Counted from the stretch's first letter, positions 28,467 through 38,428 are shown. The stretch: 64,000 nt of DNA from Methylocystaceae bacterium (GCA_013373205.1 JABXIG010000004.1:62001-126000); one strand, 5' to 3'. A program made the numbers and translations. Notes: generated by a model not told the origin, from the letters alone.

Positions 28467-28480
28467 ATTGCTGCCCTGAC

Positions 28481-29626
28481 TTATACAAGCGAACAATTAC
28501 GACAAGGCATTAACTTATCCCGATTATTCTTCAAATGCGTATCACGCAAACGGGTGTATGCTTCCCCCGTCCATAATTCAGAAATATGCTGATCTTTCAC
28601 ATTTCCAACTGCCAATGAAGAAAGATAATCAACATCACATGGGTTCATACGTCCATCCCACCAAACAAATGTACGACGCCATAAATCCGAACAAGGGCTG
28701 CTAACTTCTGTCGGTTGGGCATCATAGACACTTTCCCACGGGTTATAATCAACAAAGGCAACTTGATCGACAAAGTCTTTCCAAAAGGCTTCAATTTCTT
28801 GAAAATTCTGCTGATCACTGAACTTAACTCCCGATACGCGCGTGATCACTCGAGAGTCAGAATAATGTTTTTCCTTAATTTCAGAAAATTTTTCAATATT
28901 CTTTAAAACAGTGTCTAACCGTCCGTTCACCCGAAGTTTAGCGTATAATTCATCATCTGCAGCATCCGCAGAAAAGACAATCGTATTTGCCTCTGCTGAC
29001 AAAAGGGCATGGATTTTTTCTTCATTCAAATACCAAGCGTTCGTATTAATTTTTAAACCCAAGAACTTGCCTGAAATATGCTCCAACATCTTCACGATGT
29101 CTTTGCATAATAACGGCTCCCCTCGTGATGCAAGGGTGACGGCCTCTACCTTACCTTCAATTTGCGAAACGACCTTCTTGAATAAATCTAAGCTCATCCG
29201 CCCCTTATGGCCCGCAGAACGGTCTTGAAGCTTCTGATCAGTCTGATAACAAAAGACACAACGATAATTACAAACCGATGTTGGTTCGATCTGCACACAA
29301 GGCGGATAATCGTCAATGATTCGCTTTGCCGGATAAGTATCGTAACGGTACCTGTAAAAAAGATAACGCGGCAGTTCATCATCCGATAAACGACTAATTT
29401 CTTCAACGATATGGGGGCGCAACCAAAATTTATCGCCGCCCTTTTCACTGACATCCAACAAGTTTTGACACGCTGTTTGTAAAACACTCAGCTCATCTTG
29501 AGTCCAATTTTGCGGTTGCGATGTTTCATACAAAGCTTGAATACGTTTAAGGATGTCAACCTCATTAGCATTTAAACCAGACATGCCAACAAAACTATTG
29601 TCTTTAATATAAATTTTTTCTGCCAT
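28481..29626 (-). CDS. Radical SAM protein with C-terminal SPASM-like domain
   Basis: The 381 residues carry the iron-sulfur motif CNYRCVFC (Cys119, Cys123, Cys126) after an about 110-residue N-terminal extension. Cysteine-rich C-terminal segments (SSPCSDLW, NPCDVDY and CRNC at the extreme end) indicate auxiliary clusters. Such enzymes generate a 5'-deoxyadenosyl radical for dehydrogenation, epimerisation or other difficult steps. In a sugar locus a radical sugar modification is likely, but the substrate is unknown. Confidence 0.85.
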   Translation of the reverse strand: MAEKIYIKDNSFVGMSGLNANEVDILKRIQALYETSQPQNWTQDELSVLQTACQNLLDVSEKGGDKFWLRPHIVEEISRLSDDELPRYLFYRYRYDTYPAKRIIDDYPPCVQIEPTSVCNYRCVFCYQTDQKLQDRSAGHKGRMSLDLFKKVVSQIEGKVEAVTLASRGEPLLCKDIVKMLEHISGKFLGLKINTNAWYLNEEKIHALLSAEANTIVFSADAADDELYAKLRVNGRLDTVLKNIEKFSEIKEKHYSDSRVITRVSGVKFSDQQNFQEIEAFWKDFVDQVAFVDYNPWESVYDAQPTEVSSPCSDLWRRTFVWWDGRMNPCDVDYLSSLAVGNVKDQHISELWTGEAYTRLRDTHLKNNRDKLMPCRNCSLV

Positions 29627-29685
29627 ACGCCCTATGACCTTATGTGAGTGAGAAGCCTAATAATAGATTTCGCCACAATCTATTA

Positions 29686-30777
29686 TCAACGTTCATCCGT
29701 GTCCAACTTAGCAACAACCTGCTGCAACGTTTTTATAAAAGGCTCAATAACCTCAGGCATGTCCAATGTCACCCGGATACAACGTGTTAATCCATGATGT
29801 TTAAACCCACCTTTTATCAAATATTGAAATTTTTTCAACTCTTCAACAATGTCTTTTGGTTCAAACCCTGCTGGACAGTGTAAAAGATGAAAATTTCCTG
29901 CACAGGGTGAAGAACCAAAACCTAATGCAAGAGCCGCACGTATCAAACGAGCCCGGCTTTCTTCAACACCAATACGGAAGTCGTCAACAATATCTTTGTG
30001 ATTCAAAAGATAAAGAGCCAATGCAGCGCCAACTGAGTTCACTTCACCAGGGCTTCTAACTTTTTGTATGGGATCAATTAAGCCTTCATGTCCCATTGCA
30101 AAGCCGACACGTAATCCAGCAATCCCGGCCACCTTTGAAAAAGTTCTCAGCACCAACATATTATCAAACTCATCAATCAGAGATGATGCTGTTTCAGGGT
30201 GAAAAGGGTAATAAGCTTCATCAACAACAAATAACGTATTATTTTCCTGTGCCACCTTGGCAATTTGACGAATATCATTTTGACAAAGAGTTGCACCAGT
30301 CGGCTGGTCAGGGTTTGCAACTATACAAATTCGCGCCCCTTGTTTAATCTCGTTTAAAATTTCTTGAAGATCAAACTGGAAATCTGGTCCTTCATTATAA
30401 GGAACAGGTTTATGGCGCGCCTGAAAAATATTTGCCCAGACACTATACATCCCATAACTTGGGTCTGGTGACACAACAACATCATTCGGTGATAAATAAG
30501 CCTGAAAAATTCTTCTTATCAAACCGTCTGAGCCTGCACCCACCGTTATCTGATTCTGCGCAAGCCCTTCCTGTTCGGCAATTTTTGAGTAAAGAGGACC
30601 TAAATCTGGATAGGAACTCCACAAAGCAGAAGTTTGAATATCCCGCATATTTTCAATATGCCGTTCTGCAAAAGAACTAACTCGTTCATTTCGATCAAGA
30701 CAAATCATGCCTTCTCGACCCGACAAAATATCACTGTCGCGTGAAATAAACTCTAAATGCTTATTCGGTGAAATCAT
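29686..30777 (-). CDS. HisC-like class I/II aminotransferase family protein
   Basis: A PLP-dependent fold type I protein of 363 residues: NPDQPTG, the Asp in VVDEAYY (Asp186) and the Schiff-base Lys215 in TFSKVAGIAGLR. It resembles histidinol-phosphate aminotransferase and threonine-phosphate decarboxylase. No other histidine genes of the early pathway are nearby. With a CMP-transferase and a hydroxyacid dehydrogenase in the same stretch it may make an amino-acid or amino-alcohol substituent. Reaction not determined. Confidence 0.8.
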   Translation of the reverse strand: MISPNKHLEFISRDSDILSGREGMICLDRNERVSSFAERHIENMRDIQTSALWSSYPDLGPLYSKIAEQEGLAQNQITVGAGSDGLIRRIFQAYLSPNDVVVSPDPSYGMYSVWANIFQARHKPVPYNEGPDFQFDLQEILNEIKQGARICIVANPDQPTGATLCQNDIRQIAKVAQENNTLFVVDEAYYPFHPETASSLIDEFDNMLVLRTFSKVAGIAGLRVGFAMGHEGLIDPIQKVRSPGEVNSVGAALALYLLNHKDIVDDFRIGVEESRARLIRAALALGFGSSPCAGNFHLLHCPAGFEPKDIVEELKKFQYLIKGGFKHHGLTRCIRVTLDMPEVIEPFIKTLQQVVAKLDTDER

Positions 30778-30862
30778 GCTTTTTTCAATAAAATTTAAAT
30801 CAGATATTCACAGAAAAAGGATGGAATTATTGCTCTGATAACGTAGAAAAACACTGCCGTGC

Positions 30863-31612
30863 TTATTCTCCTGCTGCATTCACACCATTCTTTTTCAACC
30901 AAAATTCAGCTTGTGGCATTTGATAATCATAATCCACATCTAAACCACCTTCATTGCGGATCGGCCATATGTTTTGCCCCATCCATTTCTGTGGCAATAA
31001 TCCATCCTCCATCTTTTCTAAATTTTGAGGACGAATAATAGACACACCCATATCAGCAAACAACACATCGCCCTGGCTATCACGATCACAATTCAATGTT
31101 TTTGGGTCACCAAACGTTTCAAACGGAACAAATGGCTGCAAATGACCTGTGTCATCGACTTTACGAGCGCGCAGTGGGCTCCACATATTATAACAGCTGA
31201 CTGTTACCGCACTGTCCGTTTCAGGATTTTCACGCAAAATACGAATACCTTCATCTAATTGTTCCGCAGAAATGGTCGGTGCATTTGCCATCAATAAAAC
31301 CAGTAGCTCCAGTTTTTCTGATTTTTCTTCACACTCTTTTTTAATGACTTCGAAAGCATGAACATAAGCATCTTCACCCAAAGCTTCTTTGGTTGCTAGA
31401 TAGTCCGGGCGATCAATAATTTCTGCCTCAAAGGAACGTGCTATTTCTTTCAGTTCTTCACTGTCAGTAGACACGTAAATCTTATCAATTGCAGCACAAG
31501 CCTTTGCCGCCATCAAAGGATATGCTACTAAAGGACGGCCCAGAATGGGATATACATTCTTCCCTGGAAAACCGGATGATCCCTTACGGCCGATTAAAAT
31601 TGCTGCGATCAT
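30863..31612 (-). CDS. Acylneuraminate cytidylyltransferase family protein (variant P-loop)
   Basis: A 249-residue CMP-sugar synthetase fold protein. The N-terminal nucleotide loop reads GRKGSSGFPGKN rather than the usual ARGGSKxIPGKN found in the two other copies in this locus, and VSTDSEEL follows. It therefore probably activates a different acid with CTP. No synthase gene stands next to it; a methyltransferase, an SDR and a hydroxyacid dehydrogenase do. Confidence 0.82.
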   Translation of the reverse strand: MIAAILIGRKGSSGFPGKNVYPILGRPLVAYPLMAAKACAAIDKIYVSTDSEELKEIARSFEAEIIDRPDYLATKEALGEDAYVHAFEVIKKECEEKSEKLELLVLLMANAPTISAEQLDEGIRILRENPETDSAVTVSCYNMWSPLRARKVDDTGHLQPFVPFETFGDPKTLNCDRDSQGDVLFADMGVSIIRPQNLEKMEDGLLPQKWMGQNIWPIRNEGGLDVDYDYQMPQAEFWLKKNGVNAAGE

Positions 31613-31623
31613 GACAATTCCCT

Positions 31624-32481
31624 CTAACGAATAAATTGATAATTGTAGATATTTTCAAATGCTGTGCCATCGAACATATCACTATGACGCTTTGAATTCA
31701 GCTTGAAGCCACTATCTTCGATATCTTTAATAATATCGTTGGTGTAATCAGGCCGATTTTCATCTAATTCGATAGAAATGGTGCGTACTCGTTTATCCGC
31801 AAAAGTCTTCAAGGCACCTTTCACAATCTTATCTTCAATACCATCTACATCAATCTTGATATGAGTGGGGAATTCAGGCCGAAAATTTTCGATGAAATTA
31901 TCCAGCGTCATCCCAATCATGCCTTGCTCAAACTTGGCTTCATACGTATTGCCGTTATGGTCAACCGGTTCATTAAAACTTGAAAGCGCAGAACCAAAAC
32001 CTGTGTTCTTCACATGAAAACTACCCATCATATCCTGATCATTCAAAGCCAAACAAAAAGCTCGGACATGATCTGACAAATTATTTTCTTCAATATTTCG
32101 GTTAATTAGAAAATAATTCGCCGCTAATGGTTCAAAGGCAAATACTTTGACATCCTTTTTGATGGCAGCATACATGGTATACACACCAACGTTCGCCCCA
32201 ATATCAAACAGAACGTCACCTGCTTTCATTGTGTCGATCCATTCAATGGTCTCGGGCTCTTTTGTCAATAATGTTTCTGCACGCCACAAAGGTAAATAGT
32301 CCAAGCAATAAAAACGAATATCACCTCGTTTCGTTTCAATGGTTTTAATGATTTCATCAAAACCATTACTAGACATGGCCTCGCGCAAAACAAGTCCAAC
32401 TTTCTTACGCCAAGCTTCACCGAACAGATTAATAAAAAACCGAACAGTGCCCACAAGGGTGTTTTTAATTACTGTTTTCAT
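31624..32481 (-). CDS. FkbM family methyltransferase
   Basis: The 285 residues have the S-adenosylmethionine site DIGANVGVYTMYAA and the FkbM hallmark HIKIDVDGIEDKIVKGA. Members O-methylate sugars or other natural products. It lies 11 bases from the cytidylyltransferase and 7 from the next SDR gene. It likely caps or decorates a sugar of this glycan; the target is unknown. Confidence 0.87.
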   Translation of the reverse strand: MKTVIKNTLVGTVRFFINLFGEAWRKKVGLVLREAMSSNGFDEIIKTIETKRGDIRFYCLDYLPLWRAETLLTKEPETIEWIDTMKAGDVLFDIGANVGVYTMYAAIKKDVKVFAFEPLAANYFLINRNIEENNLSDHVRAFCLALNDQDMMGSFHVKNTGFGSALSSFNEPVDHNGNTYEAKFEQGMIGMTLDNFIENFRPEFPTHIKIDVDGIEDKIVKGALKTFADKRVRTISIELDENRPDYTNDIIKDIEDSGFKLNSKRHSDMFDGTAFENIYNYQFIR

Positions 32482-32488
32482 TATTCAC

Positions 32489-33391
32489 TTATTCTTCCAC
32501 ATGAGCACGCGGTGGGTGCGTTTCAGGATTATCTTGGTCAAGAAATTGGATCATATCCAGCAATCCCAAACCTAGATCAATATAGGTTTCCCGCGTCATC
32601 TTTCGTCCAATCTTCGGCGTATAATTGTATGGCGTTTGCATATAATGCCCGGTCATGGAATCTTTACTCAATGAAATATCAATCTGATTATTCAGTATTT
32701 CATTGATCATCTCAAACATTTCTCCCGTTGTCATACGCTCACGGCCAGTCAAATGGAGAATAGAATTTTTAAAACGATCACCTAAAACATCTGCGCTCAT
32801 CAAAGCGGCATCACGAATATGGATATATTCACGAACCTCCTTGCCATTGCCAGCATATTCGATTTTGTTTTCTTCAAGGGCAGACATCAACATACGATAG
32901 ACGGCATTGGAACGGTCAGCACGCGGCCCATACAAAGAACCATAGCGTAAAATGGTATAATCCAGTCCATAACGATCCTGATAATCCTGAATCAAATGCT
33001 CGCAGGCCTGTTTTGACGTTCTATAAAAGGAGCCTTGATCTGAATAAACGTAAATGGAACTCGAAAAAACAAAACGCTTAACACGAAATTCACGTGCCGC
33101 CTCAAGGATATTTGCCGTTCCCATCAAATTGACAGACAAAGTATCCAATGGGCGATTAATCGCCTGATCAATATCTGCTAACGCAGCAAGATGATAAATA
33201 GCCTCACATCCTTTAACCGTAGAACGCACGTCATCCAAAGACGTAACATCCCCGACAATCATTTTTTGATCATCTCTCAGATAATTAGATTCAACCACAT
33301 CAAAAATACGAACATCATGACCTGCTTCGCTTAATGCATCTGCAACATGACTACCTAAAAATCCGGCCCCGCCTGTAACTAAAATTTTCAT
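32489..33391 (-). CDS. Extended SDR, NAD-dependent epimerase/dehydratase
   Basis: The 300-residue protein has TGGAGFLGSHVADAL (7-21), SSSIYVYS and the catalytic YRTSK, in which Arg replaces the more common small residue after Tyr. It is a sugar-nucleotide modifying SDR of undetermined substrate, sited between the FkbM gene and the hydroxyacid dehydrogenase gene. Confidence 0.82.
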   Translation of the reverse strand: MKILVTGGAGFLGSHVADALSEAGHDVRIFDVVESNYLRDDQKMIVGDVTSLDDVRSTVKGCEAIYHLAALADIDQAINRPLDTLSVNLMGTANILEAAREFRVKRFVFSSSIYVYSDQGSFYRTSKQACEHLIQDYQDRYGLDYTILRYGSLYGPRADRSNAVYRMLMSALEENKIEYAGNGKEVREYIHIRDAALMSADVLGDRFKNSILHLTGRERMTTGEMFEMINEILNNQIDISLSKDSMTGHYMQTPYNYTPKIGRKMTRETYIDLGLGLLDMIQFLDQDNPETHPPRAHVEE

Positions 33392-33402
33392 ATCCGTTCC
33401 AG

Positions 33403-34392
33403 TTAAGTCTTATTTTCCAGAAGCGCTTTTGCCAAGATAAACTCATCCTCAGGAACAGGAGAAATAAAATCTTCCCCTTTGTAAAATCTAATCGCTTCTT
33501 GTGTCGCTTCAATTTCCATTGTCGCTCGGCAATCCTTTGTCATTGACCCTAAATGACAGGTTAAAACAACATTATCAATACCAGTCAATACACCTTTATA
33601 AGGTTCCTCTTCAAATACATCAACTGCCGCACTCTGTAATTTTTTACTTACTAAAGCTTTCCAAAGTTCTGTTTCATTTACGATGCCTCCGCGTGAGGTA
33701 TTTACCAACACGCCATCGTCTTTAAACATCGCCAATTCCTGAGCAGAAATCATATCCTGTGTTGCCGATGTCAAAGGAACATGAATACTGACAACATCAC
33801 ATTCCTTATAAATGCTTTTTTTATCCACCCAATGGACATAAGGACTTAATTCATCTTTGACAGATAAATCATTAGCTAAAATTTCGACACCTTCAAAGCC
33901 GTTATACAAATGTTTGATAACCCGTGAACCGATGCGGCCACACCCAATAATTCCAACTTTACATTGTGATAAACGTCTGCCAGCGACACGGCTCCAACAC
34001 CCTTTGCGAATCTCACGATCAACTTCAGACGTTCGTCGCAAAAGATCAAGAATATGGCCCACAGTCAATTCCGCAACTGCTGGTGTGGGCCCATCTGGTG
34101 TGTAAGAAACAGCAATTCCTCGTCTGCGCGATGCCAAAAGATCAACACTATCCAAACCAATACCAACGCGGCAAATCGCTTTCAAATTTGGACATTGCCC
34201 CATCACTTCATCCGTAATGGGTTCAGTCCCCGCAATCACAATATCCGCATTTCCAATAACCCCACTAACTTCTTCTGGGCGTAATTTGCGATTTAAGGGA
34301 TTGATCTCATATGACAAGTTCTCTTGTTCCATTAAGCGAATTGACAAAGGGTCAATCGTACCAAAAGGAACAGTTGTAACAACGATTTTCAT
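33403..34392 (-). CDS. D-2-hydroxyacid dehydrogenase, phosphoglycerate dehydrogenase-like
   Basis: A 329-residue member of the D-isomer 2-hydroxyacid dehydrogenase family with GIIGCGRIGSRV for NAD binding, catalytic Arg in VNTSRGG, Glu in FEEEPY and His in LTCHLGS. It lacks the ACT regulatory domain of biosynthetic SerA. In this position it may prepare an acid for activation by the cytidylyltransferase two genes away, an inference only. Confidence 0.84.
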   Translation of the reverse strand: MKIVVTTVPFGTIDPLSIRLMEQENLSYEINPLNRKLRPEEVSGVIGNADIVIAGTEPITDEVMGQCPNLKAICRVGIGLDSVDLLASRRRGIAVSYTPDGPTPAVAELTVGHILDLLRRTSEVDREIRKGCWSRVAGRRLSQCKVGIIGCGRIGSRVIKHLYNGFEGVEILANDLSVKDELSPYVHWVDKKSIYKECDVVSIHVPLTSATQDMISAQELAMFKDDGVLVNTSRGGIVNETELWKALVSKKLQSAAVDVFEEEPYKGVLTGIDNVVLTCHLGSMTKDCRATMEIEATQEAIRFYKGEDFISPVPEDEFILAKALLENKT

Positions 34393-34412
34393 ATTCCTAT
34401 CCCTTTGCTAAC

Positions 34413-36269
34413 TTACACTTTTTCCCCAACTTCATCATCTTCATCATCTTCATCATAAACAAGATCCAAATTTTGGTGTTTTACCATATTTGCATATTCA
34501 CCAGACAAGGCGATCAAATCATTATGCGAGCCCTGCTCGACAATCGTTCCATTTTTTAAAACGACAACAAGATCCGCGCGTTGAATTGTCGATAATCGGT
34601 GGGCGATGACCAAGATTGTGCGATCTTTACGCAATACTTCAACCGACTTTTGGATGGACTGTTCAGTAACCGTATCTAGATGACTTGTCGCCTCATCAAA
34701 AATAATGAGTTCCGGATCTCGCAAAATCGCACGAGCAATCGCAATACGCTGTTGCTGACCACCAGACAAACGAATGCCACGGTCACCCAGTTTCGTATCA
34801 TATCCTTCTGGCAAATCTTCAATAAACTCATGGGCAGAAGACATTTTCGCTGCTTTCACAATATCTTCGCGCGTCACGCCCTCCGTCGAAAAAGATAAAT
34901 TATTCGCCACAGTATCGTTAAAAATAAAGATATCCTGACTAACAACACTCACTTTCTTACGCAGATCATGAATATTAATCTGAGCCAATGATTTTCCATC
35001 AATCAAAATTTTACCTGATTGCGGATCATAGAAACGCATCAGCAAAGAAACCAATGTTGTTTTACCTGAGCCTGAAGGCCCAACAATTGCAACCATTTTG
35101 CCGGCAGGAATTTTCAGAGAAACATTTTGAATGATATTGGCACCATTTGCCGTATAGTTAAAGACTACGTCTTTAAATTCTATATTCGAATGAATACCTA
35201 AAAATGGGGAGTCCCCTGATGCTTGTTTTCTAAGTGCAGTTTCTTTAAAAAACAAATCTAATTGTTCAAAAACAAACAAGTGGCTGGTGATCTGTGCCCC
35301 AGCATAGCTAATTTTCGAAATCGGCGACAGTAAGCGCATTAGAACAAACAAGAAGATTAAAAGGCCAGAAATCCATTGACCATCTTCTTCGCTTAACTGA
35401 GAACCGAAATACAACAGAAAACAAACAAAAATACCGGAAAAGGTCGTCAAAAAAGGTGTTATTGTAGATTGATACAAAATCAATTTCTTATTTGTCGCAA
35501 TTTTCTCATCTAATTTCTCCTGATACCTTGGAAACATCACATCTTCAGCAGCAACTGACTTGATCAATTTCATACCACTAATCGTCTCATAAATATGATG
35601 CGCAACTTCGGCACTTTTATCTGATAAACGAGCACCTTCTTTACGAAAAACATTATTTGTAAAAGTTTTCAACAATGCAAAAAGGAAAAGGGAAAATATA
35701 CTCGCAATAATCGCCATCTTCCAAGACAAAGACAACATTAAAATTATATAAATAATCATCAGAGCCATATTCTGAATGATAGAAATATAACTGGTCAGCA
35801 AGAGAGATACTCGCATAACCCAATCAACCAAGCTATTAGAATGATCACCTGCTGTTTTTTCCGAAAAATAACTAAACTCAGCATTAATCAACGAAGTATA
35901 TGTTTCTTTGAATAAAGTCTTCTGAATCAGTAGAGGAATGTAACCATTCAAATATTCAACGATATAAATCAAAGCACCACGCAATAACAAAACTACGCCT
36001 AAAATTAACGCAGTTTTTTGCAATTTTTCAACTTCTTCCATGCCAGAAAAATAATTTGATACATAGCCTAACATGGGAACATTGGTGAAAATAACACTAT
36101 TAGACTGACCTTCCAAAATCGGGACCAACATAGCAATACTGACCCCTTCTGTTATGGAAGCAAATAACGCGAGAAAAACAAAAAAAATAAACAACGCCTT
36201 GTGGTCCGCCATCATCAACCAGCAGCGTCTAAAAAAAATCAAAATATTTTTCAATTTATTAAAAATCAT
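34413..36269 (-). CDS. ABC exporter (fused permease-ATPase), MsbA/PglK-like
   Basis: A 618-residue half-transporter with five to six transmembrane helices in the first 320 residues. The ATPase has Walker A GPSGSGKTT, signature LSGGQQQR and Walker B LIIFDEATS. PglK-type exporters of this form flip lipid-linked oligosaccharides, which would suit a locus that shows no Wzx gene. It begins after the 311-base A/T-rich gap, so it may have its own promoter. The tail is rich in Asp and Glu. Confidence 0.87.
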   Translation of the reverse strand: MIFNKLKNILIFFRRCWLMMADHKALFIFFVFLALFASITEGVSIAMLVPILEGQSNSVIFTNVPMLGYVSNYFSGMEEVEKLQKTALILGVVLLLRGALIYIVEYLNGYIPLLIQKTLFKETYTSLINAEFSYFSEKTAGDHSNSLVDWVMRVSLLLTSYISIIQNMALMIIYIILMLSLSWKMAIIASIFSLFLFALLKTFTNNVFRKEGARLSDKSAEVAHHIYETISGMKLIKSVAAEDVMFPRYQEKLDEKIATNKKLILYQSTITPFLTTFSGIFVCFLLYFGSQLSEEDGQWISGLLIFLFVLMRLLSPISKISYAGAQITSHLFVFEQLDLFFKETALRKQASGDSPFLGIHSNIEFKDVVFNYTANGANIIQNVSLKIPAGKMVAIVGPSGSGKTTLVSLLMRFYDPQSGKILIDGKSLAQINIHDLRKKVSVVSQDIFIFNDTVANNLSFSTEGVTREDIVKAAKMSSAHEFIEDLPEGYDTKLGDRGIRLSGGQQQRIAIARAILRDPELIIFDEATSHLDTVTEQSIQKSVEVLRKDRTILVIAHRLSTIQRADLVVVLKNGTIVEQGSHNDLIALSGEYANMVKHQNLDLVYDEDDEDDEVGEKV

Positions 36270-36580
36270 TTATCAACTTTACCATTGCATTTGATTATTG
36301 AAACGATATACGCAGGATAGATTAGATTATAATCATAAATCTAAACTATATTTTTTAATTAAATACGTTTAGATGATAGTGTGTATACTTCCCAAAATTA
36401 GGTAAGTATTATATATTAAAAAACAAATTTCCGTTTGCAAATCCAACCTCCTTAAACAAATATAAGATAAGTTTTAAAAAATAATAATTTGTCAGCACCA
36501 AACCAATATTCTAAATTTAGAAATTCCAATACTTGATTTAACATATAAAAATATTTACGCTCTCATATCACATAAACATA
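36270..36580. other. A/T-rich 311-base intergenic stretch
   Basis: This is the longest gap without a gene. It is strongly A/T-rich. On the minus strand a TATAAT stands within GATTATAATC about 60 bases before the ABC exporter start but has no fitting -35. An imperfect inverted repeat (36385-36409, 9-base arms, one mismatch) lies further upstream. I see no open frame or RNA gene. It most likely holds the promoter for the exporter operon. Confidence 0.5.
36385..36409. repeat. Imperfect inverted repeat in the exporter upstream gap
   Basis: Arms ATACTTCCC and GGTAAGTAT, with one mismatch, enclose a 7-base A/T loop. No T-run follows the minus-strand hairpin, so a regulator site or random A/T symmetry are both possible. 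Confidence 0.25.
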
Positions 36581-37267
36581 TCAAAAACACTCGTTAAATG
36601 GTTTGGAATGGAGTAATGCTTCCGCAATCTGAAAATCATTCTCCGTATCAATATCTACAGACCGAATAAACGGCATTTCATATGAAATTGTTTGTCCTTC
36701 CGCCCAGAAGGACTGATGTTGTTTAAACCATTTAACATCAGCAACGTAAACCGCACCATTTGGTCTAAAAAGGTCAACATCAGGATCAAAACCCACTTTC
36801 TGCAAATACTCATCCTGATCAACCGAAACAAGCCAACTAGCCGGAAAGCCAATATGAGTGACGCTCTGACATAAAGGGACATTCTTATAAAAACAACAGT
36901 ACATACATTGATCAATGTCATCCGCCGTTCTTAAAGGGGACGTCGGTTGAAGCAAAACAAAGTAACCATCATCAATTTCCAGCTCATTTAACGCATGCAT
37001 GATAGCATCAGCCGATGAAGCCTCATCAGAAGCAAGTTCGGATGGTCGGCGAAAAGGAACCTCGCCCCCCCATTTACGAACAACATCCATTATCTCATCA
37101 TCATCCGATGACAAAATGACACGATCAACCGTCTTAGCCTTTTGTGCTGCTTCAAGCGTCCAAACAATCATCGGCTTGTCGCCAAATAAACGGACATTCT
37201 TTCCTGGAATCCTTTTAGAGCCGCCGCGTGCAAGAATAATTGCGATTACTGGTTTCTTTCCAATCAA
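36581..37267 (-). CDS. CMP-nonulosonate (acylneuraminate) cytidylyltransferase, LegF-type candidate
   Basis: A 228-residue cytidylyltransferase with ARGGSKRIPGKN, SSDDDEIMDV and LQPTSPLRTADD. It activates a nonulosonic acid with CTP. Right after legC and legB it is the natural CMP-legionaminate synthase. The only reasonable start is TTG at 37267, supported by AGAAG 7 bases upstream; the first ATG is 32 codons in and would remove the nucleotide loop. Confidence 0.88.
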   Translation of the reverse strand: MIGKKPVIAIILARGGSKRIPGKNVRLFGDKPMIVWTLEAAQKAKTVDRVILSSDDDEIMDVVRKWGGEVPFRRPSELASDEASSADAIMHALNELEIDDGYFVLLQPTSPLRTADDIDQCMYCCFYKNVPLCQSVTHIGFPASWLVSVDQDEYLQKVGFDPDVDLFRPNGAVYVADVKWFKQHQSFWAEGQTISYEMPFIRSVDIDTENDFQIAEALLHSKPFNECF

Positions 37268-37278
37268 ATCAATTCTTC

Positions 37279-38424
37279 TTATGCCTTTGTTAAGTTCATA
37301 AATGACGAAATAACAAATTCCTGTTCTTCATCTGTCAAGTTTGTCGAACATGGCAGGGTCAATATCCTTGACCAGATATCATCCGTCACCGTCATTGTTG
37401 AGCTAAACATATTTTTATAAGGGCGCTGTAGATGCATGGGCTTCCAGAAAGGACGCGCTCCGATTTCGCATGCCCGCAGTGCGGAAATATATTCAGAAAC
37501 ATTTTTCATCGAAATTGAAAGTAGCACACCACTAAACCAGCAAGCACTTTGTGCCCAAGTGGGTTCTGGAAAAGCAGATACACCTTCAATCCCACTAAGA
37601 GCAGCATTATAACGTTGAGCAATACGCCTTTTTGCAGCAACAAAATCATCCAGCAACTCCATCTGCGCGCAACCAACAGCAGCCTGAAGGTTTGTCATCC
37701 GATAATTGAAACCGACAACATCATGATCATAGGCATCACTGACCCGGGCAGTTGTCGTGATATGCTTGATTTTAGCTAACACATCAGGGTCGCGTGCAAT
37801 TACAGAACCGCCGCCCCCTGCCGTAACCGTTTTATTCCCATTAAATGAAAAAACGGCTACATCCGCACCATGTTCTGCCAATTGCCGATTTTTATATGTT
37901 GCCCCCAAAGCAGCGGCCGCATCGGCTATAACCGGAAGATCATAAGCCTTGGCAATTTCGACAATTCTGTCCATATCAGCTGGCAAACCCAATGTATAAA
38001 CCACCACAATAGCAGATACTTTCTGATTGCTTTCGAAATGATACAGATGACCATCGCGTTTTACAGTTTCGCTGGCTAACATTTGTTCCAGTAAATCCGG
38101 ATCAAGGGTCCAACTGTAGGCATCAACATCAATCAACCATGGATCAGCCCCACAGTGACGAACCGCATTAGCACTCGCAATGAACGTATAAGATGGCACA
38201 ATCACCAAATCACCAGGCTGCACACCTAATGCCAATAAAGCAACATGCAATCCGTCAGTTCCCGATGACGTTACAACCGAAGCCTCAGCACCCGTTGCTT
38301 CTGCCACCATCTCTTCCAGTCGATCAACAAAAGGACCAACCGAAGACACGAAATTCATCTCAATACATTCATTGAGATACTTTGCCTCATTTCCGGACAT
38401 ATTTGGGATTGCAAGGGGTATCAT
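37279..38424 (-). CDS. legC: LegC-type sugar aminotransferase
   Basis: A DegT-family PLP enzyme of 381 residues. NFVSSVGPFVDRLE (24-37), the SGTDGLH cofactor segment and Lys198 in FSFNGNKTVTAGGG match LegC, which aminates C4 of the 4-keto-6-deoxy GDP- or UDP-HexNAc made by LegB. It lies 4 bases after legB. Assignment is strong with legB and ptmE beside it. Confidence 0.88.
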   Translation of the reverse strand: MIPLAIPNMSGNEAKYLNECIEMNFVSSVGPFVDRLEEMVAEATGAEASVVTSSGTDGLHVALLALGVQPGDLVIVPSYTFIASANAVRHCGADPWLIDVDAYSWTLDPDLLEQMLASETVKRDGHLYHFESNQKVSAIVVVYTLGLPADMDRIVEIAKAYDLPVIADAAAALGATYKNRQLAEHGADVAVFSFNGNKTVTAGGGGSVIARDPDVLAKIKHITTTARVSDAYDHDVVGFNYRMTNLQAAVGCAQMELLDDFVAAKRRIAQRYNAALSGIEGVSAFPEPTWAQSACWFSGVLLSISMKNVSEYISALRACEIGARPFWKPMHLQRPYKNMFSSTMTVTDDIWSRILTLPCSTNLTDEEQEFVISSFMNLTKA

Positions 38425-38428
38425 TTCA

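Noticed and set aside
29686-31612. A phosphonate biosynthesis cluster (PLP enzyme plus cytidylyltransferase)
   Set aside because: No phosphoenolpyruvate mutase or phosphonopyruvate decarboxylase gene is present in the window.
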